A DNA stretch of 40,786 nt, from positions 1 to 40,786 of the forward strand of contig JAEWFW010000045.1 in assembly GCA_023388635.1 (NCBI GenBank). Reading direction: 5' to 3'. Every line of letters starts with the position of its first letter. Position 1 is the stretch's first letter. Source of the stretch: Bacillota bacterium (lineage in GTDB: Bacteria; Bacillota; Bacilli; Desulfuribacillales; Desulfuribacillaceae). Shown one piece after another: positions 24,671-32,771 of the stretch. The notes under the pieces were generated by a model. It was not told the DNA's origin. It saw only the letters and a program-made list of their open reading frames with translations, and did not search any database. The translations under genes and the position numbers were made by a program.

Positions 24671-25736
24671 ATTTTTCTGCTCCTTTGTCTTTTCTTTTGA
24701 TCATATCGAGAAATGCTTCCAATCTCGTAATCAGCCCTGCTTCTCCTGTATGTTCATCAATTGTCAACGACAGCAGCGGAATTGCCAACTGACGTTTATA
24801 CACTCGTTCAATCAGCTCTTTCGTAATTGCGTCGGGACCGCAGGAAAACGCCGTCAATATGATCATTCCATCGATATCTTGTTGATTACGGTGATGGAAA
24901 GCCGCTCCGACAATTTCTCGATTCATCGTCCAAAATAAGTCCTTCGTCAAATCCTCGGTGCTCTCATCAATTGCCCGCTGATTGACCATTTCCACTGTAC
25001 TTACAACACAATTCATCGCCCGCAATTTTTTCACTAGATTCATAGAAATATGTCGATCATATAGAATATACGGATGAGTAATCACCGCTATTTTCATTGG
25101 CTTATCATGCATCGGCTGATCACTTTGTTCAGCACCTGCCAAATGCGGAGAATACTGCTTCGTATCTTCCTGAACTGAAAGACTCGGCTGGGCAATTTGA
25201 TATCCTAGCATTCGATAAGTCCGCAATGCCTCATTGCAATCCATACCGGACTGTAACAACGCCAAGTATGCTTGATGCACGGAAACAGCGCGATCAATTG
25301 CTTTATAAATGACAATCGGATTTTTGCTAAACCGATACGCCAGAGAGAGCAATTCTTTATAGAATTCCTTCTTATTCAGCCACACATCGACGATCGGCTC
25401 AACAATTGCCGGAAGTTGATGGCGATGTAACGCGCCTCTGACGACGTCGGGCAAAGCGAGAAATTTAGGACATAAATAGCGATGCTTTTCGATGCTGATA
25501 AACCTAGGGATAAACAAAAAATCTACCCCAGCGTTTGTCAGCTCCAGGACGTGGCCAATAAACACTTTCAGCGGAAGACAAGCTTCATCTACTGTGTTCA
25601 TCGTACCTCGCTTAACAATGTCCTTATTGGATTCCGGGGATACGACGACTTCCACACCTAACTGTTTGAAAAACGTATCCCATAGTGGATAATACTTATA
25701 ATACAAAAATGCTCTCGGTATCCCAATCCGCACCAT
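24597..25736 (-). CDS. CoA-protein-activase/HgdB-like protein (acyl-CoA dehydratase activase-related), paralogue 2
   Basis: This 379-residue protein begins MVRIGIPRAFLYYKYYPLW, typical for the family. It carries cysteines in DEACLPLKVF, HRYLCPKFLALPD and TAFSCGPDAI, and ends its core with IDEHTGEAGLITRLEAFLDM. I start at the ATG at 25736, 8 nt after AGGAG; an in-frame GTG three codons earlier lies inside that site. It begins 11 nt after the spoVAE stop, so it should be transcribed with the spoVA operon in the forespore. With its paralogue and the ATPase downstream it forms a complete-looking three-part system. Confidence 0.75.
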   Translation of the reverse strand: MVRIGIPRAFLYYKYYPLWDTFFKQLGVEVVVSPESNKDIVKRGTMNTVDEACLPLKVFIGHVLELTNAGVDFLFIPRFISIEKHRYLCPKFLALPDVVRGALHRHQLPAIVEPIVDVWLNKKEFYKELLSLAYRFSKNPIVIYKAIDRAVSVHQAYLALLQSGMDCNEALRTYRMLGYQIAQPSLSVQEDTKQYSPHLAGAEQSDQPMHDKPMKIAVITHPYILYDRHISMNLVKKLRAMNCVVSTVEMVNQRAIDESTEDLTKDLFWTMNREIVGAAFHHRNQQDIDGMIILTAFSCGPDAITKELIERVYKRQLAIPLLSLTIDEHTGEAGLITRLEAFLDMIKRKDKGAEKYESDVSAYGEFPHRSQSVVSNAGH

Positions 25737-25747
25737 TAACTTCACTC

Positions 25748-26101
25748 CTAGCCTTTAGGTTTAAAAATCACTGCCATCAAAAATCCAAAGATGATGGCAG
25801 ACGATATTCCTGCACTCGTCACTTCGAAGATGCCCGTAATAATGCCGATTAATCCGTTACGCTCTGCTTCTGCCAGTGCTCCGTGTACCAAAGAATTGCC
25901 AAAACTCGTAATCGGAACGGTCGCGCCTGCTCCCGCATACTCAATTAAAGGTTCGTATAGTCCCAAACCATCCAAAATTGCGCCGACTACGACTAACGTA
26001 CTCATGACGTGAGCCGGTGTCATTTTAAATACGTCGATCATGATTTGACCGACGATACAGATCAATCCGCCTACATAAAACGCTGTCCAATACGTGCCCA
26101 T
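25748..26101 (-). CDS. spoVAE: Stage V sporulation protein AE (SpoVAEb type)
   Basis: The 117-residue inner-membrane protein (GGLICIVGQIMIDVFKMTPAH, then GAGATVPITSFGNSLVHGA) belongs to the SpoVAC/SpoVAE family. It forms part of the channel that moves Ca-dipicolinate into and out of spores. Its ATG directly abuts the SpoVAD stop and has an AAAGGGG site. I see no SpoVAEa or SpoVAF gene after it, unlike the Bacillus subtilis operon; the activase-like trio follows instead. Confidence 0.95.
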   Translation of the reverse strand: MGTYWTAFYVGGLICIVGQIMIDVFKMTPAHVMSTLVVVGAILDGLGLYEPLIEYAGAGATVPITSFGNSLVHGALAEAERNGLIGIITGIFEVTSAGISSAIIFGFLMAVIFKPKG

Positions 26102-27118
26102 CTATGCATTCCCCTTTCGTTCTATCGCCACTGCATGTGCAATACAAGGAATTGATTCTCCTTGCATATAGCTGACAGGACTCAACAAAGCACCTGTAGC
26201 AACGACGAGAACGCGCTGCATTTTTCGCTTACGCAATTGATTGAGAATGTATCCATAGGTAACTGTTGCGCAACTGGCACATCCACTGCCACCGGCAAAC
26301 ACTTGCTGTTTTTCTATATCGTAGATCAATAATCCGCAGTCTGCATATTGTTCGCCGAGGATGATCCCATCTTTCTTCAACAATTCTTTGTTCAGCGGGT
26401 ATCCAGTATTGGCTAAATCACCGGTTACAATTAAATCGTAATCTTCGGGTGTTCTACCGGTGTCACGCATATGTACGGCGATCGTATCAGCAGCAGCAGG
26501 TGCCATTGCTGACCCCATATCAAACGGATTCTTGACTCCCAAATCCTGAATTTTCCCGATTGTCGCATGGGTCACTTGAATATCCGATTCTACAGTAGAT
26601 ACGATGATCGCCCCCGCCCCGGTCACTGTGTATTGTGCCGTCACAGGCTTTTGACCACCATATTCCGTCGGGTAACGGTATTGCCTTTCCGAAGTAGAGT
26701 TATGACTGCTGGTAGCTGCCAATGCGTATTTGCCAAAACCGCCGTCAATCAATGCCGCGGCGATCGCCAATCCTTCCATCGATGTGGAACAAGCCCCGTA
26801 TACGCCGAAAAACGGTATCCCAAGACTTCTCGCAGTAAAACCGGCACTGATATTTTGATTTAACAAATCCCCTGCAATAAAATAATCGATATCTTTCTTG
26901 CCAAGATTCGCTTTTTTAATTGCCAATTCAGCGCTGCGTTCCAATAAAAATTGCTCGGCTTTTTCCCAAGTTTCTTGCCCCATGTACTGATCTGTATATA
27001 GCTCGTCAAATTCATGACTTAACGGTCCTTGTGATTCCATTTGACCGCCAACGGATGAACTGCCGGCTACGTACACTTGATTGAATTGCAATGTCTGTTT
27101 CCCAAGTTTGCCGGGCAT
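26102..27118 (-). CDS. spoVAD: Stage V sporulation protein AD
   Basis: The 338-residue protein has a thiolase-like fold (FFGVYGACSTSMEGLAIAAA) and in Bacillus binds dipicolinic acid for uptake into the forespore. The length equals the Bacillus subtilis protein when the ATG at 27118 is used. That ATG follows GGGGG at 8 nt and overlaps the spoVAC stop by one base (TAATG). An ATG five codons earlier has no good ribosome site. Confidence 0.96.
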   Translation of the reverse strand: MPGKLGKQTLQFNQVYVAGSSSVGGQMESQGPLSHEFDELYTDQYMGQETWEKAEQFLLERSAELAIKKANLGKKDIDYFIAGDLLNQNISAGFTARSLGIPFFGVYGACSTSMEGLAIAAALIDGGFGKYALAATSSHNSTSERQYRYPTEYGGQKPVTAQYTVTGAGAIIVSTVESDIQVTHATIGKIQDLGVKNPFDMGSAMAPAAADTIAVHMRDTGRTPEDYDLIVTGDLANTGYPLNKELLKKDGIILGEQYADCGLLIYDIEKQQVFAGGSGCASCATVTYGYILNQLRKRKMQRVLVVATGALLSPVSYMQGESIPCIAHAVAIERKGNA

Positions 27119-27564
27119 TAAATCATCCCCCATACAGTCTTAATTAACGCCACAAAAAATGCGGCTACAACACCAAATACGATGACGGAACCGGCAAGTT
27201 TGAACATGTTGCCGCCGACTCCCAATACTAATCCCTCTTGACGATGTTCCATAGCCGCCGAAGTTATCGAATTGGCAAATCCAGTGACCGGCACCGCCGA
27301 GCCGGCACCGGCAAATTGTCCGAGTTTATCGTACACTCCAAGTCCCGTCAACAATGCGGAGATAAATACCAGCACGGCGACGGTCGGATTACCGACTGTT
27401 TCTGTGGTGAAATTAAAATATTGGAGAAATAAATTTTGGATAAACTGACCGAGTATACAAATGCAACCACCGACGAGAAACGCAACGACGAGATTGCGTA
27501 ATAGTGGTGGTTTTGGCGCCATCTGCTTTGATAAGTTTTTATATTGATCTTTGCCCATTTTCAT
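27118..27564 (-). CDS. spoVAC: Stage V sporulation protein AC
   Basis: The 148-residue membrane protein has four to five hydrophobic segments and the family motif GAGSAVPVTGFANSITSAAMEHR, shared with SpoVAE. In Bacillus it behaves as a mechanosensitive channel and is part of the Ca-dipicolinate transporter. GGGAGG lies 7 nt before the ATG. It follows spoVAB by 32 nt. Confidence 0.96.
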   Translation of the reverse strand: MKMGKDQYKNLSKQMAPKPPLLRNLVVAFLVGGCICILGQFIQNLFLQYFNFTTETVGNPTVAVLVFISALLTGLGVYDKLGQFAGAGSAVPVTGFANSITSAAMEHRQEGLVLGVGGNMFKLAGSVIVFGVVAAFFVALIKTVWGMI

Positions 27565-27596
27565 GAATTAACCTCCCAGATGCTAACTATCATACT

Positions 27597-28013
27597 TTAA
27601 ATATGGATATACACTAGCCAGTAAAACAGTGAGCCTGCTACTTTTCCTAAGATAAGCGATATGACAAAATAAAAAATGTACTGGGTCATCTTCAGGCGCT
27701 TGCTCATAATCGGCAAGACGTTGAATACTTCCGCCAGACCGGCAATCAATAAACCGATAAAGATGCCTCCGAAACTTCCAAAAATCAGCATTCCCCAGAT
27801 TCCCAAAGAAATCCGCCAATCCATAAAATGAACGAATGTCCAGGTAACTGCGCCAAAGATTAAAGATGATTGAAACTTAGTTATGTTGCTAGCTGAACCT
27901 GACATTTGTGTCAATCTTGGTAAAATATCGAGCACCGTTAAAACCGACGCGTAGGCTCCCCCGACGGCGATCCCACCCGATAGTCCGATAAATATCTCTA
28001 TTAAGTAGTGCAT
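27597..28013 (-). CDS. spoVAB: Stage V sporulation protein AB
   Basis: The 138-residue membrane protein opens MHYLIEIFIGLSGGIAVGGA and has about four transmembrane segments, matching SpoVAB. It belongs to the Ca-dipicolinate transport set but its exact role is not known. The ATG at 28013 overlaps the spoVAA stop by one base (TGATG) and has an AGGGTGA site. Confidence 0.92.
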   Translation of the reverse strand: MHYLIEIFIGLSGGIAVGGAYASVLTVLDILPRLTQMSGSASNITKFQSSLIFGAVTWTFVHFMDWRISLGIWGMLIFGSFGGIFIGLLIAGLAEVFNVLPIMSKRLKMTQYIFYFVISLILGKVAGSLFYWLVYIHI

Positions 28014-28639
28014 CAAGACTCACCCTTATTTTGCTTTTTTTCAGGCTTTGTCTCAGGTTTTTTCGTCATATATTGATCGACATTATCTTGATAAAGGAAC
28101 ATTTCCACTTCCAACGGGCTGGGTTCTTCGTTAAGCTTTTTAGAGAAAATATGGTTAAAGAACACCGCCATCCCCAAACCAATGCCGATCGAATACGGCA
28201 CATGTAACCAATAAGGACTTTCTTTTTGCTCGCCGGTCAGATAGTAATGCAGATTTTGGTGCACTTCTTTCATACTGACATCTTCATGAAAATACATGAT
28301 TGTCAGCCCTGCCCCGAAAAACAGCACGATCCAAGCTAAAGCGACCATCAACAACGACTTATGCTTGCTTTGCTGATTTTGCTTAGCGACAATAATCTCT
28401 TGTTCGCCAATGATTTGCACATCACATTGCGGGTACTTGATTTTAATCTGTTCAATGACTTGTATCGCCGATATAACGAAAATATTGCCATCCTTTTTAG
28501 TTAAAGTATGGACGTTAATATCGCCGACTATACATTTCTCCGGCGCAATACTTCTCGCTATATCATCGAGGATGATCTTCGATACATTATCCTTGATCAT
28601 CAATTTGTCTTTAAACTGTATATAGATAGTAGAAGACAT
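28013..28639 (-). CDS. spoVAA: Stage V sporulation protein AA
   Basis: The 208-residue protein has a soluble N-terminal part (about 1-90, TIYIQFKDKLMIKDN, VGDINVHTL) and two transmembrane helices (about 94-115 and 148-165). A charged Lys/Glu tail follows, as in SpoVAA. It is the first gene of the spoVA operon. Its GGAGG ribosome site lies within the 3' arm of a terminator-like hairpin, and a near-perfect sigma-G promoter begins in the sigF stop codon. Confidence 0.92.
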   Translation of the reverse strand: MSSTIYIQFKDKLMIKDNVSKIILDDIARSIAPEKCIVGDINVHTLTKKDGNIFVISAIQVIEQIKIKYPQCDVQIIGEQEIIVAKQNQQSKHKSLLMVALAWIVLFFGAGLTIMYFHEDVSMKEVHQNLHYYLTGEQKESPYWLHVPYSIGIGLGMAVFFNHIFSKKLNEEPSPLEVEMFLYQDNVDQYMTKKPETKPEKKQNKGES

Positions 28640-28670
28640 AAAAAAACCTCCAGTCTGAGAACTGTAGGTT
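28640..28670 (-). terminator. Terminator-like hairpin covering the spoVAA ribosome site
   Basis: On the minus strand AACCTACAGT (28670-28661) pairs with ACTGGAGGTT (28654-28645) with one mismatch and a six-base loop, followed by seven T. It can end sigF transcripts. The 3' arm contains the GGAGG of spoVAA. Confidence 0.8.
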
Positions 28671-28700
28671 TAGTATGTGTAGCCCATATAGGAATATTCA
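28671..28700 (-). promoter_or_regulatory. Sigma-G promoter of the spoVA operon
   Basis: The minus strand reads TGAATA (28695-28700), 17 nt, then CATACTA (28671-28677). Both boxes match the sigma-G consensus. The TGA of the -35 box is the sigF stop codon. Transcription should begin near 28664, inside the 5' arm of the hairpin ahead of spoVAA. Confidence 0.85.
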
Positions 28701-29420
28701 GCTTATTTGTTCCTTAATATAATTGAGAATCTTTTTTTCTAAACGCGAAACTTGCACTTGCGATATCCCCAGTCTTCCTGCCACCTCCGTCTGTGTCTGA
28801 TCTTTAAAATATCGCAAATATATAATCAAACGTTCCCTTTCAGGTAACTCGCGAATCGCTTCCGAGAGAGCGATTTTATCAAACCATTTTTCATCATCTG
28901 TATTCGTGATCTGATCCATAAGATATATCGGATCACCATCATTTTCAAATACTGTCTCATAAATCGATTTCGGCTGCCGATTGGCTTCCAGTGCAAACAC
29001 AACGTCCTCGGTTTCCACTGCCAATGCTTCGGCAATTTCGCTGATTTGCGGCGTTCTCGACAAGGTCTTCGACAGTTGATCGCGCGTCTTCTTGATTTTT
29101 TGCGATAACTCTTTAATTGATCGGCTGACTTTCACCGAACCGTCATCGCGAATAAACCGCTGAATTTCGCCAATAATCATCGGCACGGCGTATGTAGAAA
29201 ATTTCACGTCATAGCTGAGATCAAATTTGTCGATTGCTTTAATTAAGCCTATGCTGCCAATTTGAAACAAGTCGTCCGGTTCATAACCGCGATTCATAAA
29301 ACGCTGTACGACAGACCAAACTAAACGCAGATTGGAATTGACAATCGTATCCTTCGCTTGATGGTCACCTTGCTGGCTTTTTATGATGAGTTCTTTGAGC
29401 TCTTCGTCTTTTAAATACAT
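28698..29420 (-). CDS. sigF: RNA polymerase sporulation sigma factor SigF
   Basis: The 240-residue protein is the first forespore-specific sigma factor. It has region 2 (NLRLVWSVVQRFMNRGYEPDDLFQIGSIGLIKAIDKFDLSYDVKFSTYA), region 3 (around SRSIKELSQKIKKTRDQL) and the region 4 helix-turn-helix (LRYFKDQTQTEVAGRLGISQVQVSRLEKK). In family members it is held by SpoIIAB until SpoIIAA is dephosphorylated. It is third in the spoIIA operon, 10 nt after spoIIAB. Confidence 0.97.
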   Translation of the reverse strand: MYLKDEELKELIIKSQQGDHQAKDTIVNSNLRLVWSVVQRFMNRGYEPDDLFQIGSIGLIKAIDKFDLSYDVKFSTYAVPMIIGEIQRFIRDDGSVKVSRSIKELSQKIKKTRDQLSKTLSRTPQISEIAEALAVETEDVVFALEANRQPKSIYETVFENDGDPIYLMDQITNTDDEKWFDKIALSEAIRELPERERLIIYLRYFKDQTQTEVAGRLGISQVQVSRLEKKILNYIKEQIS

Positions 29421-29430
29421 ACCCGCTCAC

Positions 29431-29871
29431 CTAATTCACAGGAACTTTATTGTGAAATTGTTTTTTCATGGATACGATTGTCCCTTTTCCCACGGCGGAA
29501 ACAATTTCGATTTCATCCATTAAATGCTCCATAATCGTAAAGCCCATCCCTGATCTTTCCAAATCAGGTCTAGAGGTATATGTCGCTTCTTTTGCCAGCT
29601 CAATATCGGAAATACCCTTTCCTTCATCTTTGATTACGATCTCAATCCCATCCTCTTGAAGAACGGCTTCAATATGCACCATTCCTTGTTGTCCATCATA
29701 CCCATGGATAATAGCGTTCGTCACAGCTTCGGAAACCGCTGTCTTGATGTCTTCCAATTCTTCAACGGTCGGATCAAGCTTCGCGGCAAAAATAGCCACC
29801 GTCGTTCTGGCAAAACCCTCATTGCCTGATATATTGGAAAATGATAGCATCATCTTATTTACTTGCTCCAC
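29431..29871 (-). CDS. spoIIAB: Anti-sigma F factor SpoIIAB (serine kinase)
   Basis: This 146-residue GHKL-type kinase binds SigF and phosphorylates SpoIIAA. The N box is EAVTNAIIHGYD, the G1 box IKDEGKGISDIELAKE, and the G2 region RSGMGFTIMEHLMDEIEI. The start codon is GTG, two bases after the spoIIAA stop, which points to translational coupling and fixed partner ratios. Confidence 0.97.
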   Translation of the reverse strand: MEQVNKMMLSFSNISGNEGFARTTVAIFAAKLDPTVEELEDIKTAVSEAVTNAIIHGYDGQQGMVHIEAVLQEDGIEIVIKDEGKGISDIELAKEATYTSRPDLERSGMGFTIMEHLMDEIEIVSAVGKGTIVSMKKQFHNKVPVN

Positions 29872-29873
29872 AA

Positions 29874-30218
29874 TTACTCCTCCCCCAGCGCTTGTAAAGC
29901 CGCCAATTCTGTATCATAAAAGTCGATAATCTCCTTCAAACCGGACAACTCGACAACTTTCTCCACTTGGCGATTTACACAGCAAATGACAAATTTCCCG
30001 TTGGCATTATTGATTTGCTTATATCGTCCAAGAATGACACCGAGTCCGCTGGAATCCATAAACGTGACATTCTGCATATTTAGAATCACTTGACTGACTA
30101 GTTTCTTTTCCCATTCCGTCTCCATCGCTTCCCTTACCAAGGCCGATGTATGCTGATCCAATTCTCCTTCTAATGTAAAGATGATGGTATTTCTAGCTAA
30201 TGTATGAGTAATCTTCAT
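29874..30218 (-). CDS. spoIIAA: Anti-sigma F factor antagonist SpoIIAA
   Basis: The 114-residue STAS-domain protein has the phospho-acceptor motif MDSSGLGVILGRYK, with S57 corresponding to the serine phosphorylated by SpoIIAB. Unphosphorylated SpoIIAA releases SigF in the forespore. The leader has an unusually rich double ribosome site (GGAGGTGG and AAGGAGGAG) and a sigma-H promoter. Confidence 0.97.
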   Translation of the reverse strand: MKITHTLARNTIIFTLEGELDQHTSALVREAMETEWEKKLVSQVILNMQNVTFMDSSGLGVILGRYKQINNANGKFVICCVNRQVEKVVELSGLKEIIDFYDTELAALQALGEE

Positions 30219-30244
30219 ATTTTCACTCCTCCTTTTCCACCTCC

Positions 30245-30270
30245 ATTCTACATCGCATTTTCTTTTTCCT
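30245..30270 (-). promoter_or_regulatory. Sigma-H promoter of the spoIIA operon
   Basis: The minus strand reads AGGAAAA (30264-30270), 12 nt, then GTAGAAT (30245-30251). This fits the sigma-H pattern AGGAWWW-N12-RNNGAAT. It lies just upstream of the spoIIAA ribosome site, as in Bacillus subtilis. Confidence 0.75.
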
Positions 30271-30312
30271 GCTATATGCCAAAACTTGTCAAAACATTAT
30301 CAGATTCTACAT

Positions 30313-30357
30313 AAAAATACATGCCGCAGAGCGATATTTCGACGCTCCACGACATGT
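30313..30357 (-). terminator. dacF terminator
   Basis: On the minus strand an imperfect stem pairs ACATG with CATGT and GGAGCG with CGCTCT, with G-U pairs and a small internal loop, then five T. It lies between dacF and the sigma-H promoter. Leaky read-through would give a dacF-spoIIA transcript. Confidence 0.65.
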
Positions 30358-30391
30358 TTTGCATTGTCTCTATTCAGGTAAAAATTTCACT

Positions 30392-31597
30392 TTAATCAAG
30401 TCCTACTTTATGTGAAAGCCTAAACCAGTATTCAAATCCTCGCGTACCCATATTGATAAAATTCGCTCGTTCGACAGTTTGCTCAGGCACCAGAGATACC
30501 CTTGCCAATTCAATTTGTCCATCGTTAATCGTTAAATAACCGATGGGGTGCTTTTGATCTAACGGGGCTGCGACGGTTTCCGGAAGGTATATTTCCTTTG
30601 TATATCCTTGACTGGTCTCATTCTTTTTCAGTAGTAGCAGCAAATCCTGTTCCGCTACTACGTTGACTCGGTTGGTCATCCCTTTATCGACGAATATCTG
30701 ATCGACGATCTCGCCTTTTTTGATGACCGGTTCACTTTTATATTGCCCGAAGGCGTAATTGAACATTTCCGAGACTTCCTGATTGCGTATTTGCGAAGTC
30801 GGCTCGCCCATGACAACTGCTAAAACCCGAAAATTATCTTTTTTCGCTGTGGCAGACAGGCAATATTTCGCCTCACTCGTATACCCCGTTTTCAACCCGT
30901 CGGCACCGTTATAAAATTTCACTAGGCGGTTTGTATTCACAAGCCACAATGGACGCTTGGTGTCTTGGCGCAAATAGTCACTGTATATACTCGTGTACTC
31001 CGTAATCTGTGGGTACTTATACAATAACTCCCGGGACATCAGGGAAATATCGTATGCTGTCGTGTAATGGTTCGGATCGGACAGACCGTGAGCGTTCACA
31101 AAGTTGGTATTCTTCATGCCGAGTTTCGCGGCTTTTTGATTCATCATTTTGACAAATTCTGCTTCCGTACCTGCCAGATGCTCCGCCATGGCGACGGTGG
31201 CGTCATTACCGGAAACAACCGCGATGCCCGTGAGCAATTCCTTGACAGTCATCTGTTCATTCGTCTCAAGAAAAATCTGTGATCCTCCCATAGAAGATGC
31301 TCTTTCACTCGCCGTCACCTTGTCGGTTAAAGATATTGTGCCATCTTCCAATGCCTCCATTATTAGTAAAATAGACATGATTTTTGTAATCGATGCAGGC
31401 GGTAGCTTCGTATGGCTGTTCTTCTCGAATAATATCCGACCCGTATTCGTGTCAAGCAATATTGCTGATTTTGCATTTTCAGCCAATATTGGTTGCGTCG
31501 GTTCTGCTTCATTCGCATACCCCGTACTGCTTCCACCCAGAAATACTAGTAGACATAAGCAATGTATCACTAACTTTTTAAGAAATTTCTGTTGCAT
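30392..31597 (-). CDS. dacF: Sporulation-associated D-alanyl-D-alanine carboxypeptidase DacF
   Basis: The 401-residue penicillin-binding protein has a signal peptide (1 to about 28, cleavage near GYANE) and the three active-site motifs: SITK at 69-72, SGN at 129-131, KTG at 236-238. A C-terminal PBP5-like beta domain and a likely amphipathic membrane anchor near the end follow. It trims peptidoglycan stem peptides during spore wall synthesis. The ATG at 31597 follows GAAGGAGG. Its place upstream of spoIIA is conserved in Bacillus. Confidence 0.95.
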   Translation of the reverse strand: MQQKFLKKLVIHCLCLLVFLGGSSTGYANEAEPTQPILAENAKSAILLDTNTGRILFEKNSHTKLPPASITKIMSILLIMEALEDGTISLTDKVTASERASSMGGSQIFLETNEQMTVKELLTGIAVVSGNDATVAMAEHLAGTEAEFVKMMNQKAAKLGMKNTNFVNAHGLSDPNHYTTAYDISLMSRELLYKYPQITEYTSIYSDYLRQDTKRPLWLVNTNRLVKFYNGADGLKTGYTSEAKYCLSATAKKDNFRVLAVVMGEPTSQIRNQEVSEMFNYAFGQYKSEPVIKKGEIVDQIFVDKGMTNRVNVVAEQDLLLLLKKNETSQGYTKEIYLPETVAAPLDQKHPIGYLTINDGQIELARVSLVPEQTVERANFINMGTRGFEYWFRLSHKVGLD

Positions 31598-31622
31598 ATC
31601 TTTACCTCCTTCGTCAAAGATT

Positions 31623-31650
31623 AGTTTGTCCGAAGGCAAGTTTTTTATGA
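31623..31650 (-). promoter_or_regulatory. Sigma-F/G-type promoter of dacF
   Basis: The minus strand reads GGACAAACT (31623-31631), matching the GGNNANANT -10 of sigma-F promoters. A partial -35 (TCATA, 31646-31650) lies 14 nt upstream, slightly short. Its location about 25-30 nt before the dacF ATG and the known forespore control of dacF support it. Confidence 0.5.
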
Positions 31651-31651
31651 C

Positions 31652-31672
31652 AAAAAAAGCACCGTCCGGTGC
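31652..31672 (-). terminator. Terminator after the 129-residue hypothetical gene
   Basis: On the minus strand GGCACC and GGTGC form a short GC-rich stem with loop GGAC, followed by seven T, just after the stop at 31681. It isolates dacF from the two-component operon. Confidence 0.85.
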
Positions 31673-31680
31673 CTTTCTGA

Positions 31681-32070
31681 TTATTTGTTTTTCAATTTTG
31701 ATTCGGAAGTGCAAATGTCACATTTTATATATTTATGCTCTTGATTGCTAATTTTCTCAATGTATTCAACAATTTCTTCTAAATTCTCATATGTCTGCAA
31801 ATCACCTTTGGAAACGGAGATCATATTCTCCCACACGCTAATTCCCAATGTCTTAGGAGCAAGGCAAACATGATCACTTTCCAACTGTGCCAATTTCTCT
31901 GTTTCACACAGAATGACATCAATTTCCTGCGTTCGGTCACACGAAATTGTCGACAGCTCTCCTTCGCTGAGGTGAATCGTCGGAATATTCCCTAAAATAT
32001 CTTTGACTGCTCTCACTAAAATCGGATTAGCGAATGCCATCATCACTAGAATCGGCTTTTTCATGTCCAT
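31681..32070 (-). CDS. Hypothetical protein, possibly a degenerate receiver-like domain
   Basis: I do not recognise this 129-residue protein. It starts KKPILVMMAFANPILVRAVKDILG, a beta-strand/helix pattern like the beginning of a receiver domain. EIDVILCETEKLAQL resembles the strand that normally carries the phosphorylated aspartate, but no DxxMP motif follows. The C-terminus is lysine-rich with two cysteines (CDIC). It is encoded 38 nt after a response regulator gene and ends at a good terminator, so it probably belongs to the kinase-regulator operon. The ATG at 32070 has a GGGGTG site; a second ATG at 32064 is possible. Confidence 0.6.
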   Translation of the reverse strand: MDMKKPILVMMAFANPILVRAVKDILGNIPTIHLSEGELSTISCDRTQEIDVILCETEKLAQLESDHVCLAPKTLGISVWENMISVSKGDLQTYENLEEIVEYIEKISNQEHKYIKCDICTSESKLKNK

Positions 32071-32108
32071 CAATTCACCCCAATAAACTATTATTCATTA
32101 GTGACGCA

Positions 32109-32771
32109 TTAAATATCTCGAATAAGTCCCTCTTTTAATGCATAGGTAGCTGCCTGAATGCGGTTTTGCATATGCAATTTCTCCATAATATTGCGCAAAT
32201 GGTTCTTAACTGTATTTTCAGAGATATGCAATTCATTGGCAATATCGCGATTGGTCGCGCCTTTAATCACCAATTGCAACACTTCAATCTCTCTTTTCGT
32301 CAACGGCTTTTTCTCGCGGTCATTTTTCGGCTCACTGCTTACAGGGTTGCCGGTAAAATGTTCAAAAATTTTAGTTGCCATCAATCCCGAGATCGGCGTT
32401 TCCCCTTTCATGACACCTGTCAAATAGGTAACTAGATCAGCAGGTTCGAGGTTTTTCAACAAATACCCTTGTGCTCCTGATTTAATCGATTCGAATAATT
32501 TCTCATCGTCATCGCTGACTGTCAGCATGACAATTTTCACATAGGGCATCTCCGCTTTAATAATTCTCGTAGCTTCCAATCCATTACACCGCGGCATATT
32601 AATATCCATCAATATGACATCCGGCATCAATTCACGAACCTTTTCAATCGCTTCTTCGCCATTGCTCGCTTCTCCAGCAACCTCAATTGTTTCTTCCTCA
32701 TTTAAAATATTAACAAGACCCTTTCTAAATAAAATATGGTCGTCCACCAATAACACGCGAATTAAGTCCAA
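32109..32771 (-). CDS. NarL/FixJ-family response regulator
   Basis: The 220-residue regulator has a receiver domain (1 to about 120; acidic pocket D10/D11, phosphorylation site D56 in ILMDINMP, conserved T and K later in MLTVS and LLKNL). A LuxR-type helix-turn-helix ends it (about 150-215, LTKREIEVLQLVIKGATNRDIANELHISENTVKNHLRNIMEKL). It is of the DegU/LiaR/YhcZ kind. The start is TTG with GGAG upstream, inside the end of the kinase gene (10-nt overlap), so the two are a pair. The targets are not shown by the sequence. Confidence 0.93.
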   Translation of the reverse strand: MDLIRVLLVDDHILFRKGLVNILNEEETIEVAGEASNGEEAIEKVRELMPDVILMDINMPRCNGLEATRIIKAEMPYVKIVMLTVSDDDEKLFESIKSGAQGYLLKNLEPADLVTYLTGVMKGETPISGLMATKIFEHFTGNPVSSEPKNDREKKPLTKREIEVLQLVIKGATNRDIANELHISENTVKNHLRNIMEKLHMQNRIQAATYALKEGLIRDI

